Assembly (NCBI RefSeq): GCF_900090315.1 | Contig: NZ_FMHZ01000001.1 | Location: 1 to 63,719 of the forward strand | Direction of reading: 5' to 3' | Source: Micromonospora citrea | GTDB taxonomy: Bacteria > Actinomycetota > Actinomycetes > Mycobacteriales > Micromonosporaceae | Length of the DNA: 63,719 nt | Shown here: positions 1 through 10,011 of the stretch, piece by piece | Layout: each line of letters opens with the position of its first letter | Position numbering within the stretch: position 1 is the stretch's first letter | Notes under the pieces: generated by a model | The model's database searches: none | What the model saw: the letters and a program-made list of their open reading frames with translations, nothing else | What the model was told of the DNA's origin: nothing | Position numbers and translations under genes: made by a program

Positions 1-56
1 AACAGCTCGTAGGCGTCGACGCGGTCCTGGACGATGATCGTGGTGGTCACGGTCAT
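1..56 (-). CDS. 5' part of a 139-aa hypothetical gene that spans the window ends
   Basis: An ATG on the minus strand at 56 opens 18 codons (MTVTTTIIVQDRVDAYEL) plus two bases before the sequence runs out. It begins 5 nt after the stop of the Pycsar-effector-like gene, as expected of the next gene in the operon. If base 1 is joined to base 63719 the frame continues exactly into the minus-strand gene at 63356-63719 with no stop (…AYELFAAARTVLGL…), giving 420 nt in total. Function unknown; not recognised. Confidence 0.7.
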   Translation of the reverse strand, partial: MTVTTTIIVQDRVDAYEL

Positions 57-61
57 GGCGC

Positions 62-802
62 TCACCGGCCCCAGATCGCGAGGGCGGCGGTGATGGCCGC
101 GCCGGCGTATCCGGCCAGCAGCAGCGGCACCGCGCGGGCGATGGCGGCGTACTTGGCGCGTACGGCGCGGGAGAGCCACCACAGCTCGCGGGCGCGGGTC
201 AGCGGGGTCATCTGCGCCACCTGGTCGGTGTCGCCGCCGGCGAGCCGGGCCAGGACGCTCTGGGCGTCGGTGGCGTCGGCGTAGGCCATGAACCCGTAGC
301 CGCCGGCGAGGCGGGGCCGGGAGGCCGTCAGCAGCAGCACCACGGCGGTCAGCACGACGGCGGCGGTGGCCGCGCCGGCCACCGCCGCGGTGGTGGGGAG
401 GTGGCCGCCGGCTCCGGCGCCGCCGAGCACCGCGAGGCCGGCGCCGAGCAGCACCCCGGCCATCTGCAGGTAGCCGCTGGCCTTGGGGTCGACGCGGTAC
501 AGCTCGGCGCGGACGGCGGCGATCTCGGCGTCCAGGGCGGCGGTGGTGGTGCCCCGGCCGCAGGCGGAGGCGTGCGCGCCGGCGCGGGCGAGGATCTCCA
601 GCTCGGAGAAGTCGCTGTCGGTGGTGCCGCAGCCGGTGCAGCGGGAGGTGCTGTTGGCGAGGCTGGTGGAGATCTCCACGAGCACCGCGTGGGCGCCCGC
701 AGTGGGGATCTGGAAGTGGCGGCGCGGGCCGTGCGGGCCGCGCGGGTCGTGGGTGCTGGCGTAGGCGACGCCGAGGTAAGTCGGGTCTGCGGGATCAGGC
801 AC
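62..802 (-). CDS. Pycsar-effector-like (PycTM/DUF5706) membrane protein
   Basis: 246 residues from GTG at 802, with AAGGAG upstream. Residues about 1-85 carry a CxxC (CTGC) and a hydrophilic region. From about residue 90 the layout matches the PycTM/DUF5706 family: a helix ending in DPKASGYLQMAGVLLG, two membrane segments (about 113-157), a connecting cytoplasmic helix with TRARELWWLSRAVRAKY, and a last membrane helix (about 225-243). In Pycsar anti-phage systems such proteins are activated by cCMP or cUMP made by a partner cyclase and disrupt the membrane. No pyrimidine cyclase is visible anywhere in the window; the only nucleotide-cyclase-type gene is a GGDEF gene upstream in the same operon. 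The family call rests on recognised motif spacing; the role on the plasmid (defence, exclusion or transfer signalling) is open. Confidence 0.6.
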   Translation of the reverse strand: MPDPADPTYLGVAYASTHDPRGPHGPRRHFQIPTAGAHAVLVEISTSLANSTSRCTGCGTTDSDFSELEILARAGAHASACGRGTTTAALDAEIAAVRAELYRVDPKASGYLQMAGVLLGAGLAVLGGAGAGGHLPTTAAVAGAATAAVVLTAVVLLLTASRPRLAGGYGFMAYADATDAQSVLARLAGGDTDQVAQMTPLTRARELWWLSRAVRAKYAAIARAVPLLLAGYAGAAITAALAIWGR

Positions 803-890
803 GATGGCGGTGCTCCTTCGGTTCGTTGCGGGCTGGGGGAGTGGCGGGCGGCCCTGTGCTGTAGGAGGCGGTGGGGCCGCCCGCGCGGCG

Positions 891-1331
891 TTATCGGCTG
901 GTGGGGTCGTAGAGGGTGGAGTCGGGGCGCGGGTACGCCTCGGGGCGGCAGGAGTCGTCGTGGCCGCACCAGTGCCAGGTGGTGTTGCCTGGGCGCAGCG
1001 GGGCGGTGCGGGCGTCGGCGAGGATCTGCGCGTCGTCGTCGTTCCAGTCGATGCCGGTGGTGATCGCCGTGGCGGCGGCCTCGTCGACGTGGCGGGCGCA
1101 CAGCCGTTGCGCCAGGGCCAGGCCGCTGGGCAGGTGCACGAGGCTGTAGCGGCCGTCGAGGCGCTGTCCGTCGTCGTCGACGGTGACGTGCACGGCCAGG
1201 CCCGGCGCTACGGGCCAGCCGGCGACGATCGTCTCGCTGACGCGGGGCTGGTCGGCGGCGTCGGTGTCCAGCGTCTTGATCCGTACGGGAATGGTGATCG
1301 GCGCGGTGGCGGGGGTCGTGGTGGTCGTCAT
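891..1331 (-). CDS. hypothetical protein, 146 aa
   Basis: ATG at 1331 with AGGAGAT 8 nt upstream; the start lies 18 nt after the stop of the FtsK-like gene, so it is cotranscribed with the DNA pumps. Soluble and acidic, opening with a run of threonines; the C-terminal third has a WHWCGHDD segment and one more Cys nearby, not a complete zinc site. No family recognised. An 88-nt gap separates it from the next gene. Confidence 0.75.
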   Translation of the reverse strand: MTTTTTPATAPITIPVRIKTLDTDAADQPRVSETIVAGWPVAPGLAVHVTVDDDGQRLDGRYSLVHLPSGLALAQRLCARHVDEAAATAITTGIDWNDDDAQILADARTAPLRPGNTTWHWCGHDDSCRPEAYPRPDSTLYDPTSR

Positions 1332-1349
1332 GGGGGATCTCCTGTTCGG

Positions 1350-3767
1350 TTAGCGGCGGGTGCCGCTGCGGAACGGCAGCACCGTGGCGCTGGCGCTGTC
1401 GTCGGGGTCTGCGGTCGGCTGGCTGCCGAGGGCGGTGAGCAGGTCGGGCAGGTCGTCGGGGCGGATGAGCACCTCGCGGGCCTTGGACCCTTCGGAGGGG
1501 CCGACGATGTGCAGGTCGGCCAGGGCGTCCATCAACCTGCCGGCCTTGGCGAAGCCGATGCGCAGCTTGCGTTGCAGCATCGAGGTCGACCCGAACTGGC
1601 TGGTGACGATCAGCTCGGCGGCCTCGCCGAGCAGGGCCTTGTCGTCGTCGCTGAGCGCGTCGAGCACCGTCGTGTCCACTGCCGCCGGCGCTCCGGTGGT
1701 CGGCGCCATGACGGTCGGGGCGGTGGGCTGGCTATCGGCGGCGGCCTGGCTGCGCCAGTGCGCGACGACGGCGGTGACTTCGGCGTCGGACACCCATGCG
1801 CCCTGGATCCGGATCGGGGTGGAGGCGCCCATCGGCAGGAACAGGCCGTCGCCCTTGCCGAGAAGTTTCTCGGCGCCGGGCTGGTCGAGGATGACCCGGG
1901 AGTCGGTCAGCGAGGAGGTGGCGAACGCGAGCCGCGACGGCACGTTGGCCTTGATCAGGCCGGTGACCACGTCCACGGAGGGGCGTTGGGTGGCCAGCAC
2001 GAGGTGGATGCCGGCGGCGCGGGCGAGCTGGGTGATCCGCACGATTGAGTCCTCGACGTCGCGGGGGGCGACCATCATCAGGTCGGCCAGCTCGTCGACG
2101 ACGACCACCAGGTACGGGTACGGCTCCAGCGTGCGCTCGCTGCCGGCCGGGGCGGTGATCTGACCGGCGCGGACCTTGCGGTTGTACTCGTCGACGTGCC
2201 GCACGCCGTGGGCGGCCATGTCGTCGTAGCGCATGTCCATCTCCCGCACGACCCACTCCAGGGCGTCGGCGGCCTTACGGGCGTTGGTGATGATCGGGGT
2301 GACCAGGTGCGGAAGGCCCTCGTAGGCGGTCAGTTCGACACGCTTGGGGTCGATCAGCAGCAGCCGCACCTCCTCGGGAGTGGCCCGCGTGAGCAGGGAG
2401 GCGAGCAGGGTGTTGAGGCAGCCCGACTTGCCGGCGCCCGTAGCGCCGCCGATGAGGATGTGGGGCATGGCCGCGAGGTTGGCGGTGACCGCGCCGCCGT
2501 CGATGTCCTGGCCCAGACCGACAAGGAGCCGGTGCTGGTCGCGGGCGGCGACGCGGATGACGTCGCCGAGGGTCACGATCTCCCGGTCCGGGTTGGGCAG
2601 CTCCACCCCGACGGCGCTCTTGCCCGGGATCGTGTCGAGCATCCGCACGTTCTCGGTGCCGACGCGCAGGCCAAAGTTCTTGGCTAGGCCGGTGACCTTC
2701 TGGACCTTCACGCCAGGGCCGAGGGTGATCTCGTAGCGGGTGACGGTCGGTCCGCGGCGCGCGCCCGAAACCTTCGCGGCGACCTTGAACTCGTCGAGGA
2801 CGCCCTGCAGCGCCATCCACCCGGCGTCGCCGGGCCCAACGCGGCGGCGGGTGGACTCGCCAGCGACGAGCAGGCTCACCGGTGGCAGCTGGTAGCCGCC
2901 GGCCGTCGTCGCCGGCGACACCGCCGCGACGGTCGTGGTGGCCGGGTCGGCCGCCCGGCGCGGTCGCGGCGGACGAGACGCGGATTCCTCGGAATCGCCC
3001 GGGGCGGGGGTCGTGGCAGCCGCCAGCGTGGCGGTGGTGGCCGTCGGTACGGCGGTGGGGACGTCCTGGTCGACGTCGTCCTCGTCCTCGGCGTCGGCCA
3101 GGTCGATGAGGTCCGTCGCCGGCGACGCGGGGGTACGGCGGCGCAAGGCGGCGATGCTGATCGCCACAGCGACCGGGGTGACGCCGGTAAGGGCGGTCAG
3201 TCCGGCGGCGACGAGTCCGATCATGATCGGCACGGCGCCCCATGCGCTGAGCACGAGGTCGAGAGCACCGGCCAGGCGGCCGAGCAGCCCGCCCGCGCCG
3301 GACACGGCGAGATCGAGCAGTCCTCCGAAGCCGGCGGCGATCCCGAGGATGCCGGCGGCCTGGGCGAGGGTGCGCACGGTGTGGGTGCCGGCGGGATGGC
3401 GCATCGCCTGCACGGCGAGCCAGAGCAGCGGCAGCGGCGCGAGCGGGGCGAGCTCACCCAGTAGGGCGTCGGTGATGCCGGCCGGCACGTCCAGGATCCG
3501 GCCGGGCAGGCCGGCAGGGTTGGTCCACACGGCGGCCGCGGTGACGACGCCGGTGAGCAGCAGGGCGAGGCCGGCGTGGTCGTGGCCGGGCAGGTCGACC
3601 TCGGGGGTGCGGTGCGGGCTGGGCAGGCGGCGGGCGAGGCGGCCGGTGTGGCGGGCGCTGCCGTGCCAGGCGCTCCGGGCGGCCAGGGCGCACCAGCGGA
3701 CGAACGCGGCGCCGTGGTCGACCTCGGCCTCCTTGGTGCGGCGAGAGCGGCGGGCGGTGCTGGCCAT
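1350..3767 (-). CDS. FtsK/SpoIIIE-family DNA translocase
   Basis: 805 residues. The open frame extends upstream to 4154, but ATG at 3767 ([10 protein letters not shown]) has CAAGGAG 7 nt before it and removes a proline/arginine-rich out-of-character leader. N-terminal region (about 60-200) has several membrane helices; a Pro/Thr/Asp-rich linker follows; the RecA-like motor has Walker [11 protein letters not shown] near residue 439 and Walker [12 protein letters not shown] near 552, with the FtsK-typical sequence [20 protein letters not shown] between. The C-terminus (about 720-790) looks like the winged-helix gamma domain that reads DNA orientation sequences. Length and order match chromosomal FtsK/SpoIIIE, so it may be a plasmid copy used for transfer or resolution. 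It follows a second, TraB-like pump in the same operon. Confidence 0.9.
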   Translation of the reverse strand: MASTARRSRRTKEAEVDHGAAFVRWCALAARSAWHGSARHTGRLARRLPSPHRTPEVDLPGHDHAGLALLLTGVVTAAAVWTNPAGLPGRILDVPAGITDALLGELAPLAPLPLLWLAVQAMRHPAGTHTVRTLAQAAGILGIAAGFGGLLDLAVSGAGGLLGRLAGALDLVLSAWGAVPIMIGLVAAGLTALTGVTPVAVAISIAALRRRTPASPATDLIDLADAEDEDDVDQDVPTAVPTATTATLAAATTPAPGDSEESASRPPRPRRAADPATTTVAAVSPATTAGGYQLPPVSLLVAGESTRRRVGPGDAGWMALQGVLDEFKVAAKVSGARRGPTVTRYEITLGPGVKVQKVTGLAKNFGLRVGTENVRMLDTIPGKSAVGVELPNPDREIVTLGDVIRVAARDQHRLLVGLGQDIDGGAVTANLAAMPHILIGGATGAGKSGCLNTLLASLLTRATPEEVRLLLIDPKRVELTAYEGLPHLVTPIITNARKAADALEWVVREMDMRYDDMAAHGVRHVDEYNRKVRAGQITAPAGSERTLEPYPYLVVVVDELADLMMVAPRDVEDSIVRITQLARAAGIHLVLATQRPSVDVVTGLIKANVPSRLAFATSSLTDSRVILDQPGAEKLLGKGDGLFLPMGASTPIRIQGAWVSDAEVTAVVAHWRSQAAADSQPTAPTVMAPTTGAPAAVDTTVLDALSDDDKALLGEAAELIVTSQFGSTSMLQRKLRIGFAKAGRLMDALADLHIVGPSEGSKAREVLIRPDDLPDLLTALGSQPTADPDDSASATVLPFRSGTRR

Positions 3768-3870
3768 AGGGGTCTCCTTGTCCGAGCGGGGTTTGGGTGC
3801 GCGGCAGAGGGCGGGGCTTGGCGGCTGCCGCGAGGGCCGGACTCGTGGGGGCCGGCCGTCACGGTGGCGG

Positions 3871-5814
3871 TCAGGCCGAGAGGGTCCAGGGGCCGCCGCG
3901 CTGGGCGGGCGGGGTGATGCGGCCGGCGTCCTTGAGTCGGCCCAGGACGGCGTAGAGCTGGGCCTGGTTGACCGGGCAGTCGGGGCGGTCGAGCAGCGCC
4001 TGGGCGGAGGCGGGGCCCCGGCGCAGGCACGCCAGCACCCACTCGGCGGTGGTCTGCGGCTGCGTGACCTCGACGACGGTGGTGGTCGTCTTGGTGCGGC
4101 CACCGAACGCGGCGCGCAGTCGGTCCACGGCGCTGCCACCGGTCGTCGGGGCATTGGTGGTGGTGCTGCTGGTCTTGGGGGCCTTGATCGGGGTGTTCGG
4201 GTCGATCGGCGGGACGTTCCAGCGCACCGGCACGCGGGGGCTGGCGGCGGCGACGGCGACCTCGTCGAGGTGCGGGACGCGGCAGAGCATGCCGACGCGG
4301 TTGCTGTGGCGCAGGTAGCCCATGCCGGCGGTGGTCTTGCCGTCGATCTCCCGCTCGATGGCGAACGGGTCGCCGACGAAGTCGTCGGGCAGGATCGTGG
4401 TGCCGGAGCCGCGGTTGGACAGCCGCAGGATCAGCGCGTTGCCGGCGACCAGGGCGTCACGCAGTCGCACCGAACCACCGAGGGACTTCATCTGCGGAAG
4501 CTGGGTGGCCAGCACGAGACCGGCGCCGGTCTTGCGCATCGTCTCGGCGGCCTGCTCGACCAGGGGCACCAGCAGGGTGTTCGGAATCAGCACCAACTGG
4601 CACTCGTCGACGATGACCATCAGCTTGCCCAGGCCGAGGGCCTTCACCCGGGGATCGTTCTCGTCGTAGGTGTCGACGCCGGCGGCGGCGAGCAGCTCGG
4701 AGCGGCGCATCACCTCGGCGTGGAAGCGGCGCAGCAGCAGGTTCACCGCGTCGACACCGGCGTGGTACTCCACCGTGTCCTTCCAGGCGGGCAGGCTCTG
4801 CCCGTTCTGCGTGTCGCCGATCACGACCTGGAAGCCGCCGTCGAGCAGGTTGGCGCACAGCACCCCCAGGGCGCGGGTCTTGCCGGAGCCGGAGGAGCCG
4901 ACGACCACTCCACCGAGCACCCCGAAGTTGCGTCGGGAGAACACCCACGGGCCAGCGGAGCCGTCGGTGAACCGGGCGATCTCGCAGCGGCCGTCGTGGT
5001 AGGTCGGGCCGGTCCACGGCACGCCGTCGAGGATGTAGGAACGCTCGACGATGATGACCTGCAGCCGGGCCGTCTTGCCGGTGGAGCGCCACCCGACGGT
5101 GCCTTCATCGAGGTCCAGGGCGACCTCGACGTCCGGGCCGCTCTTGAACAGCGGGGCCGGCTTGGTGCCGGGAGCCAGGCGCACCAGAGCCTCGGTGACG
5201 CCGGGGCGGGGGTTGGCGGCCCGGGTCAGGGTGGTGCCGGCGCAGACGCCCTGTCCGACGACCTCCTGCTGCCAGCGCTGCTGCCAGTGCGCGGTCAGCG
5301 GATCCACGGTGGGCGGCGCGTCGACCACGACCGGGGCCTGCTGCGGCTCGGGCTGCGAGGGTCGCTGACGCAGGTGGTACCACCACGGCCAGCCCAACAC
5401 CGCGCCGGCAAGGGTCGGCCCGAACATCGTCAGCGTGGGGTGGGCGGCCATCGCGGCCGAACCACCGGCGGCGACCGTGGCGACAGCGAAGACGCCGAGG
5501 ACCACGGCGATCGTGGCCCGCCAGGCGCGCACGGTGCGGCTGCGGGCACGCCACCCGGCGGCCGTGGCGGCGATCGCCAGGGCGAGGATCGCCACCGTCT
5601 GCCACGACAGGCCCAGCGGCCCAGCCATCCAGGCCACGGCCAGCTCTGCGAGCACCCAGTAGCAGGGAAACAGACGCCGCCAGCTACGGCGCACCAGCCA
5701 GCCGACGCCGTAGGCGACGATGGCGAGCAGGGCGCTCAGGGCGCGGCCCAGCGCGGCCAGGCGGTCCGCGCGTACCTCGGAGGCGGTCCGGGTGGAAGCG
5801 GTCCGGGTCGACAT
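3871..5814 (-). CDS. TraB-like FtsK/SpoIIIE-family transfer ATPase
   Basis: 647 residues from ATG at 5814 with AAGGAGC upstream. Four or so hydrophobic helices lie in the first 150 residues. The motor domain has Walker [11 protein letters not shown] near residue 305 and Walker [13 protein letters not shown] near 398. After a Thr/Pro-rich linker the last about 75 residues form a winged-helix-like module ([20 protein letters not shown]). In Streptomyces plasmids and AICEs a single such hexameric pump (TraB/TraSA) moves double-stranded DNA between hyphae after its C-terminal domain binds 8-bp repeats at clt. Presence together with SpdB-like DUF2637 protein supports this role; the DNA site it would bind is not proven here. 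Confidence 0.85.
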   Translation of the reverse strand: MSTRTASTRTASEVRADRLAALGRALSALLAIVAYGVGWLVRRSWRRLFPCYWVLAELAVAWMAGPLGLSWQTVAILALAIAATAAGWRARSRTVRAWRATIAVVLGVFAVATVAAGGSAAMAAHPTLTMFGPTLAGAVLGWPWWYHLRQRPSQPEPQQAPVVVDAPPTVDPLTAHWQQRWQQEVVGQGVCAGTTLTRAANPRPGVTEALVRLAPGTKPAPLFKSGPDVEVALDLDEGTVGWRSTGKTARLQVIIVERSYILDGVPWTGPTYHDGRCEIARFTDGSAGPWVFSRRNFGVLGGVVVGSSGSGKTRALGVLCANLLDGGFQVVIGDTQNGQSLPAWKDTVEYHAGVDAVNLLLRRFHAEVMRRSELLAAAGVDTYDENDPRVKALGLGKLMVIVDECQLVLIPNTLLVPLVEQAAETMRKTGAGLVLATQLPQMKSLGGSVRLRDALVAGNALILRLSNRGSGTTILPDDFVGDPFAIEREIDGKTTAGMGYLRHSNRVGMLCRVPHLDEVAVAAASPRVPVRWNVPPIDPNTPIKAPKTSSTTTNAPTTGGSAVDRLRAAFGGRTKTTTTVVEVTQPQTTAEWVLACLRRGPASAQALLDRPDCPVNQAQLYAVLGRLKDAGRITPPAQRGGPWTLSA

Positions 5815-5909
5815 CGTGGGTGCTCCTTCGATCCAGGCTGGTGGGGGCGGAAGGTCTTGGGATGGGCCCCGGGGCGGTGCGTCCGCCCCGGGGCCGGGGT
5901 AGAGCTCGG

Positions 5910-7343
5910 TCAGCCGACCAGAACTTCCTTCGACGCGACGTTGCCGCCGGCGTCGGCGACGGCCTCGGCGACCTGGCCGTCCTTGGCGTTGAAGTCGGCC
6001 AAGGCGGCCTGCAGCTCCTCCTGGGCGCTGTTCAGCGCCGCGTGGGCCGAGGCGAACTGCTCGGCGGCGTCGCGCAGGTGCCCGACGGTCGAGGCGGCCA
6101 TCTCCAACCCCTCGTAGCGGTCGGCGGCCTCGGTCAGGACGCCGGCGACCCCACCGACCTCCTCGGCCCGCTCCCCGGCGGCCTCAGCGGCCTGGGTGAA
6201 CGCGGCGCGGATCTCCTCCGGACCAGTGGCTTCCAGGTTCACGGTCATCTCCCTCAGTTGCTCGGTGGTGCTGGACAGACCGACCGCCGGGCGGGCGGCC
6301 GGGTGGTGCTGGTCGTCCCCGGCGTCGGTGCCGGAGGTCTTGTGGACGTCGCAGAACGGGCCCTCCGGGCCGCCGCCCGGGTTGTCGCACCACTGATCCG
6401 GCAGGCCCTCGCGAACCTCGCGGTGGGCGCACCTGCCGTACAGGTCGTTGCGCATCCGCTCCACGTCGGCCTGACTGGGCGGGCCGACCGGCGACGGGCG
6501 GGCGGGCTGCGACGGACGGGCGGGCCGCGGGGGGCAGGTGTGCTGCGCGCCCGCCGCCTCGGCCGCCTGCATCGAGGTGAAGGTCTCGTCGCGCTGGCCG
6601 CACACCCGGCACCGCCACCCGAACCGCGGCGGCCGGCACTTCGCGCAGTCCGGCTTCTGGCAGTAGGTGTGGTCGTCGGTGTGGACCACCGATGACACCG
6701 GGCCCTTTGCCTGCGCCACCGGGTCGTTGACCGGCTCAGCCGAGCGGGCGGACTCCGTCGCGTCCTGGGCGCCGCCGGGAATCACCCGAAGTGCCGGCCG
6801 ACGCGTTTCCTCCTCACCGGCGCTGCCGCTGGGGGCGGGGGATTCGGCGGGATCACCAGTGGTGGTCTGGGTGGGCTCGGGCTGTCCGGTGTACTGGTCG
6901 GGGTGCTCGGTGCGGGTGTGCTCGCGGCCGGCACCCTGGGCGTTGGCCTCGATCCGGTACGGGCGGCTGGACCACCCGCACAGGTCGCAGTCGGCGTACC
7001 AGCGGCCCTGCTCGTCGACGTCGACCACGACCCCGTCGACGGCCTGGGCGCCCCGCTTGCGGGCGGCAGCACGTCGGCGGCGGGCCCGGGCCCGGTCGGT
7101 GGCGTCCTCGATAAGTCCGGCCAGGTAGCCGTCTGCGGCGGCGACCGTACTGCCGGTCCGGCCAGCGCCGGCCGGGGCGCTCACCCCGGCCGCGCCGTCG
7201 GCCTTCTGCGCGGCGGCCTGCTGTCGGGCGCGGGCCTGGCGGCGCGGGGACTGCTTGCCCCGCACCGCGTAGGCGGCGTCTTCCAGCAGCAGCACGGCGA
7301 TCTTCGCCACCGCGAGGTAGACCAGGACGTCGAAGATGATCAC
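5910..7343 (-). CDS. membrane-anchored zinc-finger protein with C-terminal helices
   Basis: 477 residues starting at GTG 7343, which overlaps the TGA of the preceding gene (GTGA). The open frame continues to 8033 but the upstream part is an arginine/proline-rich shadow. An N-terminal membrane helix (IIFDVLVYLAVAKIAVLLL) is followed by a basic region, then three cysteine/histidine clusters: DCDLCGW…HTRTEH, TYCQKPDCAKC…CRVCG…HTC, and RCAH…WCDN…FCDVH. The last about 115 residues are helical (coiled-coil-like, Ala/Glu rich). No named family recognised. Position directly before the TraB-like pump suggests an accessory role in DNA transfer. Confidence 0.75.
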   Translation of the reverse strand: MIIFDVLVYLAVAKIAVLLLEDAAYAVRGKQSPRRQARARQQAAAQKADGAAGVSAPAGAGRTGSTVAAADGYLAGLIEDATDRARARRRRAAARKRGAQAVDGVVVDVDEQGRWYADCDLCGWSSRPYRIEANAQGAGREHTRTEHPDQYTGQPEPTQTTTGDPAESPAPSGSAGEEETRRPALRVIPGGAQDATESARSAEPVNDPVAQAKGPVSSVVHTDDHTYCQKPDCAKCRPPRFGWRCRVCGQRDETFTSMQAAEAAGAQHTCPPRPARPSQPARPSPVGPPSQADVERMRNDLYGRCAHREVREGLPDQWCDNPGGGPEGPFCDVHKTSGTDAGDDQHHPAARPAVGLSSTTEQLREMTVNLEATGPEEIRAAFTQAAEAAGERAEEVGGVAGVLTEAADRYEGLEMAASTVGHLRDAAEQFASAHAALNSAQEELQAALADFNAKDGQVAEAVADAGGNVASKEVLVG

Positions 7344-7777
7344 TGGACCACGCTCCGGATGGTCTCGCCGAGACCGCCGATGATCATCGGCAGCAGCAGG
7401 GCGCAGGCCAGCGCGGCGTGGGCCAGCTTGGCCTTGCCGCCACCGCCACTCTTGCCGGCCGCCCCCTTGCCGCCGGCCTTGGCGCCGCCGCCCTTGCCGC
7501 GCAGGAACACGACCACGACGATCGCCAGCGCGAGACCCAGCGCGGTGGGAATGGCCAGGGCCACGTCCTCGGCGTCCTGACCGATCCACTTGCCGACCGG
7601 TTGGGCGATCGTGTCGATGCCCTTGGCGAGCCACTTGTTGACCTGCCTGACGACGACGCCGGCGAGCAGCGCGCCCACCACCAGGGCGACCACGACCCGC
7701 AAGCGGGGGGTGAAGTGGAAGACGATCGACAAAGCGATGTAGACGAGTCCGCCGAGCACGATCAGTGCGCTGGTCAT
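7340..7777 (-). CDS. small integral membrane protein
   Basis: 145 residues, ATG at 7777. Four hydrophobic stretches: two near the N-terminus (ALIVLGGLVYIALSIVF; VVVALVVGALLAGVVV), one around residue 75-95 and one at the C-terminus, with a Gly/Lys-rich loop before the last. It is translationally coupled to the zinc-finger protein by the GTGA overlap at 7340-7343. Small membrane proteins encoded around tra pumps in actinomycete plasmids are often called Spd; sequence alone does not assign this one. Confidence 0.75.
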   Translation of the reverse strand: MTSALIVLGGLVYIALSIVFHFTPRLRVVVALVVGALLAGVVVRQVNKWLAKGIDTIAQPVGKWIGQDAEDVALAIPTALGLALAIVVVVFLRGKGGGAKAGGKGAAGKSGGGGKAKLAHAALACALLLPMIIGGLGETIRSVVQ

Positions 7778-7792
7778 GACGGGTGCCTCCTC

Positions 7793-8254
7793 TCAGAGGG
7801 TTCGGGTTGCGAGGTAGACCGCGGCCACCGCGGCGGCGGCCAGCGATCGGAGGGGATGCGCGAGGACCCACGAGGCCAGGTGCAGCAGGCCGCGGGGGAT
7901 GAGCACGAGAACGGCCCAGCAGGCCATCGCGATGGCGTGGGCGTCCTGACCGTCGCGGGCCCGGCCGGTCTGCTCGACCAGCGCGGACAGCGGCTCGGGG
8001 GAGCCCGTCCACACCGCCGTGACGCTCTCCCAATCCCCCGGAATGTCACGCAGAGTAACTCTGGTGCCGGAGTTGGGGCCAGAAGAGGCCGGTGCAGTCT
8101 GTACGGGTTCGTACTGGTTGGATTCCGGTAGGGGAGAGGGCGGAAGGGCGTCTGACCTGTGCGGAACGAGGGAAACGACATCCGCCTCACGCCGGAATGG
8201 AATTCGCGGCGATGGTGACGGTCGGTAGTTGTCCTCGGCGGGTTGGGCGCTCAC
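7793..8254 (-). CDS. hypothetical membrane protein, 153 aa
   Basis: GTG at 8254 preceded by GGAGGTGAT at ideal spacing; the longer frame to 8374 lacks such a site. The first half is Pro/Ser-rich and hydrophilic; the middle has a WESVTAVWTGSPEPLSALVEQTGRARDGQDAH segment cut into shorter recognisable pieces (for example DGQDAHAIAMACWAVL); the C-terminus has two hydrophobic helices. Ends 15 nt before the next gene. Family not recognised. Confidence 0.7.
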   Translation of the reverse strand: MSAQPAEDNYRPSPSPRIPFRREADVVSLVPHRSDALPPSPLPESNQYEPVQTAPASSGPNSGTRVTLRDIPGDWESVTAVWTGSPEPLSALVEQTGRARDGQDAHAIAMACWAVLVLIPRGLLHLASWVLAHPLRSLAAAAVAAVYLATRTL

Positions 8255-8428
8255 GGGATCACCTCCATCAGGTGTCGGTGGGGCGGGGTCAAGACGGGTC
8301 GCATGGGGGTTGTTCCTCCCTGCCGAGGGGTGGGGCCACGGCACTCGACCCGACGTCGGCGGCGGATCGAGCACCGTGGGCTCACCTGCTCACGGGGTTG
8401 CGGCTGTCGGCGTCGCTGGCCGGCCGGC

Positions 8429-9781
8429 TCAGGCGACGCGACCGTCGGTGAGTTCGCGGACCCGGCCGACGATTTCCGCCGGCACGGCGTTGAGGACCTT
8501 GCGGATGGTGCGGTCGGAAATCCCGGTGATCTCCGCCAGGTCGGCCTGCCTCGCGTCCGGGTTTTCCGCCCGGGCGATGAGGATGGCGGCCACCTTTTCC
8601 GGCTTCACCGTTTCCACCTCCGGCAGGCCAGGCGGCAACTGCGCCGGCACCGGGGCCAGAGATTTCCGGGTGGCGGGCCGCACGATTTCCGGCTGCCTGC
8701 CACCGCTGATTTCCGCCTTCTCCTGTGCCCTGGCGAGGGCCCGGCGGGTGCGCTCCAGCTCGTTGACCAGACCGTCGCGGGCATCCTTGATCGCCTGGCT
8801 CTCCTGCTCGGCGTAAGCCCTGGCGGTGGCCTGCCGCTCGGCGAAGCGCTGCGCCTCGTCGAGCTGCGCCCGCAGCGCCCGCACCGTCTCGTCCAACTCG
8901 GCGGCCCGGTCCTGGGCTGCCTGCGCGGTGTAGCGGGCCTCCGCGAGGGCCTGCTGGTAGTCGCGTTCGGCCTGCTCAGCGGCCTCGGTGAGCACCCGGA
9001 CCTGCTCGCTCGCGGTGTGCTCCGCCAGCACCCGGGCCGCCGCCGCCCGGTCTGCGGCGTCGCGGGCCTCGGCCAACCGCCCCTCGGCCAGCCGGGCCGC
9101 CTCGACAGCGGCGTTCGCCCGCTGCTCGGCGACACGGGCGGCCTCACGAGCCTCCGTAGCGGCCCGGGCATGCCCGGCGATTTCCGCCTCCGCGTCGGCC
9201 TCGATTTCCGCTCGCGTTTCCGCTTCCGACCGCGCCCGTGTTTCCGCTTCGGCCACCCGGGTTTCCGCCTTGACCCGGGCAGCGGCTTCCGCCTCGGCCC
9301 GCGCCGTTTCCGCCCGCGCCACTGCCTCGGCTTCCGCCTGCGCTGCCCGCGCGGCGGCCGTTTCCGCCCGCGCCACCCGGACCTCTTCCGCCCGCTGGGC
9401 CGCCTCCTCCTGAGCCGCGATCTCCTTTCCGGTACGGCCAGTGAGGATCTTGACCCGGACAACCACGATCGGCGCGATGCAGGCGACCGCCACCACCAGA
9501 CCCCACGGCACCTCCTCGCCCTCGGTGATGTAGACCGGGAGAAGGTGCACCGCGACCTGGCAGAAGATCATCAGCAGCATGCCGACGACCATGTCCTTCC
9601 ACCGGCGACGGTGGAACGCGGTGATCACGTACACGTCGAGCATCACCGGGAACATCCAGGCGATCCACTGCGAGAAGTGCGCGGCCACCGCCAGGTCGAA
9701 CTCGCCCTTGGCCGTGAGGATCACCGCTGCGGCCATCGCAATCCACGGACCCCACGACGCGTCGGCGAACCTCTTGTTCAC
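8429..9781 (-). CDS. DUF2637/SpdB-like membrane protein with long coiled coil and HTH
   Basis: 450 residues from GTG 9781, overlapping the previous stop (GTGA). Residues 1-115 hold four membrane helices in the DUF2637 pattern (SWGPWIAMAAAVILTAKGEFDL; MFPVMLDVYVITAF). About 125-390 is an uninterrupted Ala/Glu/Arg coiled coil, longer than in typical DUF2637 proteins. The C-terminus (about 400-435) is a helix-turn-helix (ADLAEITGISDRTIRKVLNA). In Streptomyces plasmids DUF2637 proteins correspond to SpdB proteins involved in intramycelial plasmid spread. The HTH could tether DNA to the membrane. Good family confidence for the N-terminal domain, inference for the role. Confidence 0.8.
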   Translation of the reverse strand: MNKRFADASWGPWIAMAAAVILTAKGEFDLAVAAHFSQWIAWMFPVMLDVYVITAFHRRRWKDMVVGMLLMIFCQVAVHLLPVYITEGEEVPWGLVVAVACIAPIVVVRVKILTGRTGKEIAAQEEAAQRAEEVRVARAETAAARAAQAEAEAVARAETARAEAEAAARVKAETRVAEAETRARSEAETRAEIEADAEAEIAGHARAATEAREAARVAEQRANAAVEAARLAEGRLAEARDAADRAAAARVLAEHTASEQVRVLTEAAEQAERDYQQALAEARYTAQAAQDRAAELDETVRALRAQLDEAQRFAERQATARAYAEQESQAIKDARDGLVNELERTRRALARAQEKAEISGGRQPEIVRPATRKSLAPVPAQLPPGLPEVETVKPEKVAAILIARAENPDARQADLAEITGISDRTIRKVLNAVPAEIVGRVRELTDGRVA

Positions 9782-10011
9782 TGCGGGCCTCCCGATGCCG
9801 GCACCCGCTCGTCGGCGATCAGCGACCGCCCGGCGCCGAGCAGCTCCCGGGCGATCTCGTCCTCCGCGCACGACTGGTGGCAGGCGGCGCCCTTGCTGTC
9901 GCGCATCTTGGTGCCGGTTTCGCAGACTCGGCAGGGCAGCGACCGCACGCCGTCGTAGTGCCCGGGGCCCGTCCAGTCCAGGTGCACTCGCACCACCAGC
10001 AGCGCGGCCAT
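9778..10011 (-). CDS. 77-aa protein with CxxC…CxxxC zinc motif
   Basis: ATG at 10011 overlaps the upstream stop (ATGA) and the stop TGA at 9778 overlaps the next start (GTGA), so it sits in a chain of coupled genes. The protein has LPCRVCETGTK followed by ACHQSCAEDE, a likely zinc-binding knuckle. This reading was chosen over the longer open frame to 10365, whose upstream part is a shadow. A small zinc-finger protein of this size is common among mobile element transfer genes of Streptomyces AICEs. Confidence 0.75.
   Translation of the reverse strand: MAALLVVRVHLDWTGPGHYDGVRSLPCRVCETGTKMRDSKGAACHQSCAEDEIARELLGAGRSLIADERVPASGGPQ

Noticed and set aside
2935..6117. 1060-codon open frame on the plus strand
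   Set aside because: Shadow antisense to the two FtsK-family genes; Gly/Arg/Pro/His-rich composition and no ribosome-binding site.
8243..9958. 571-codon plus-strand open frame
   Set aside because: Antisense shadow of the DUF2637 coiled-coil gene; arginine/glycine-rich with no recognisable motif.
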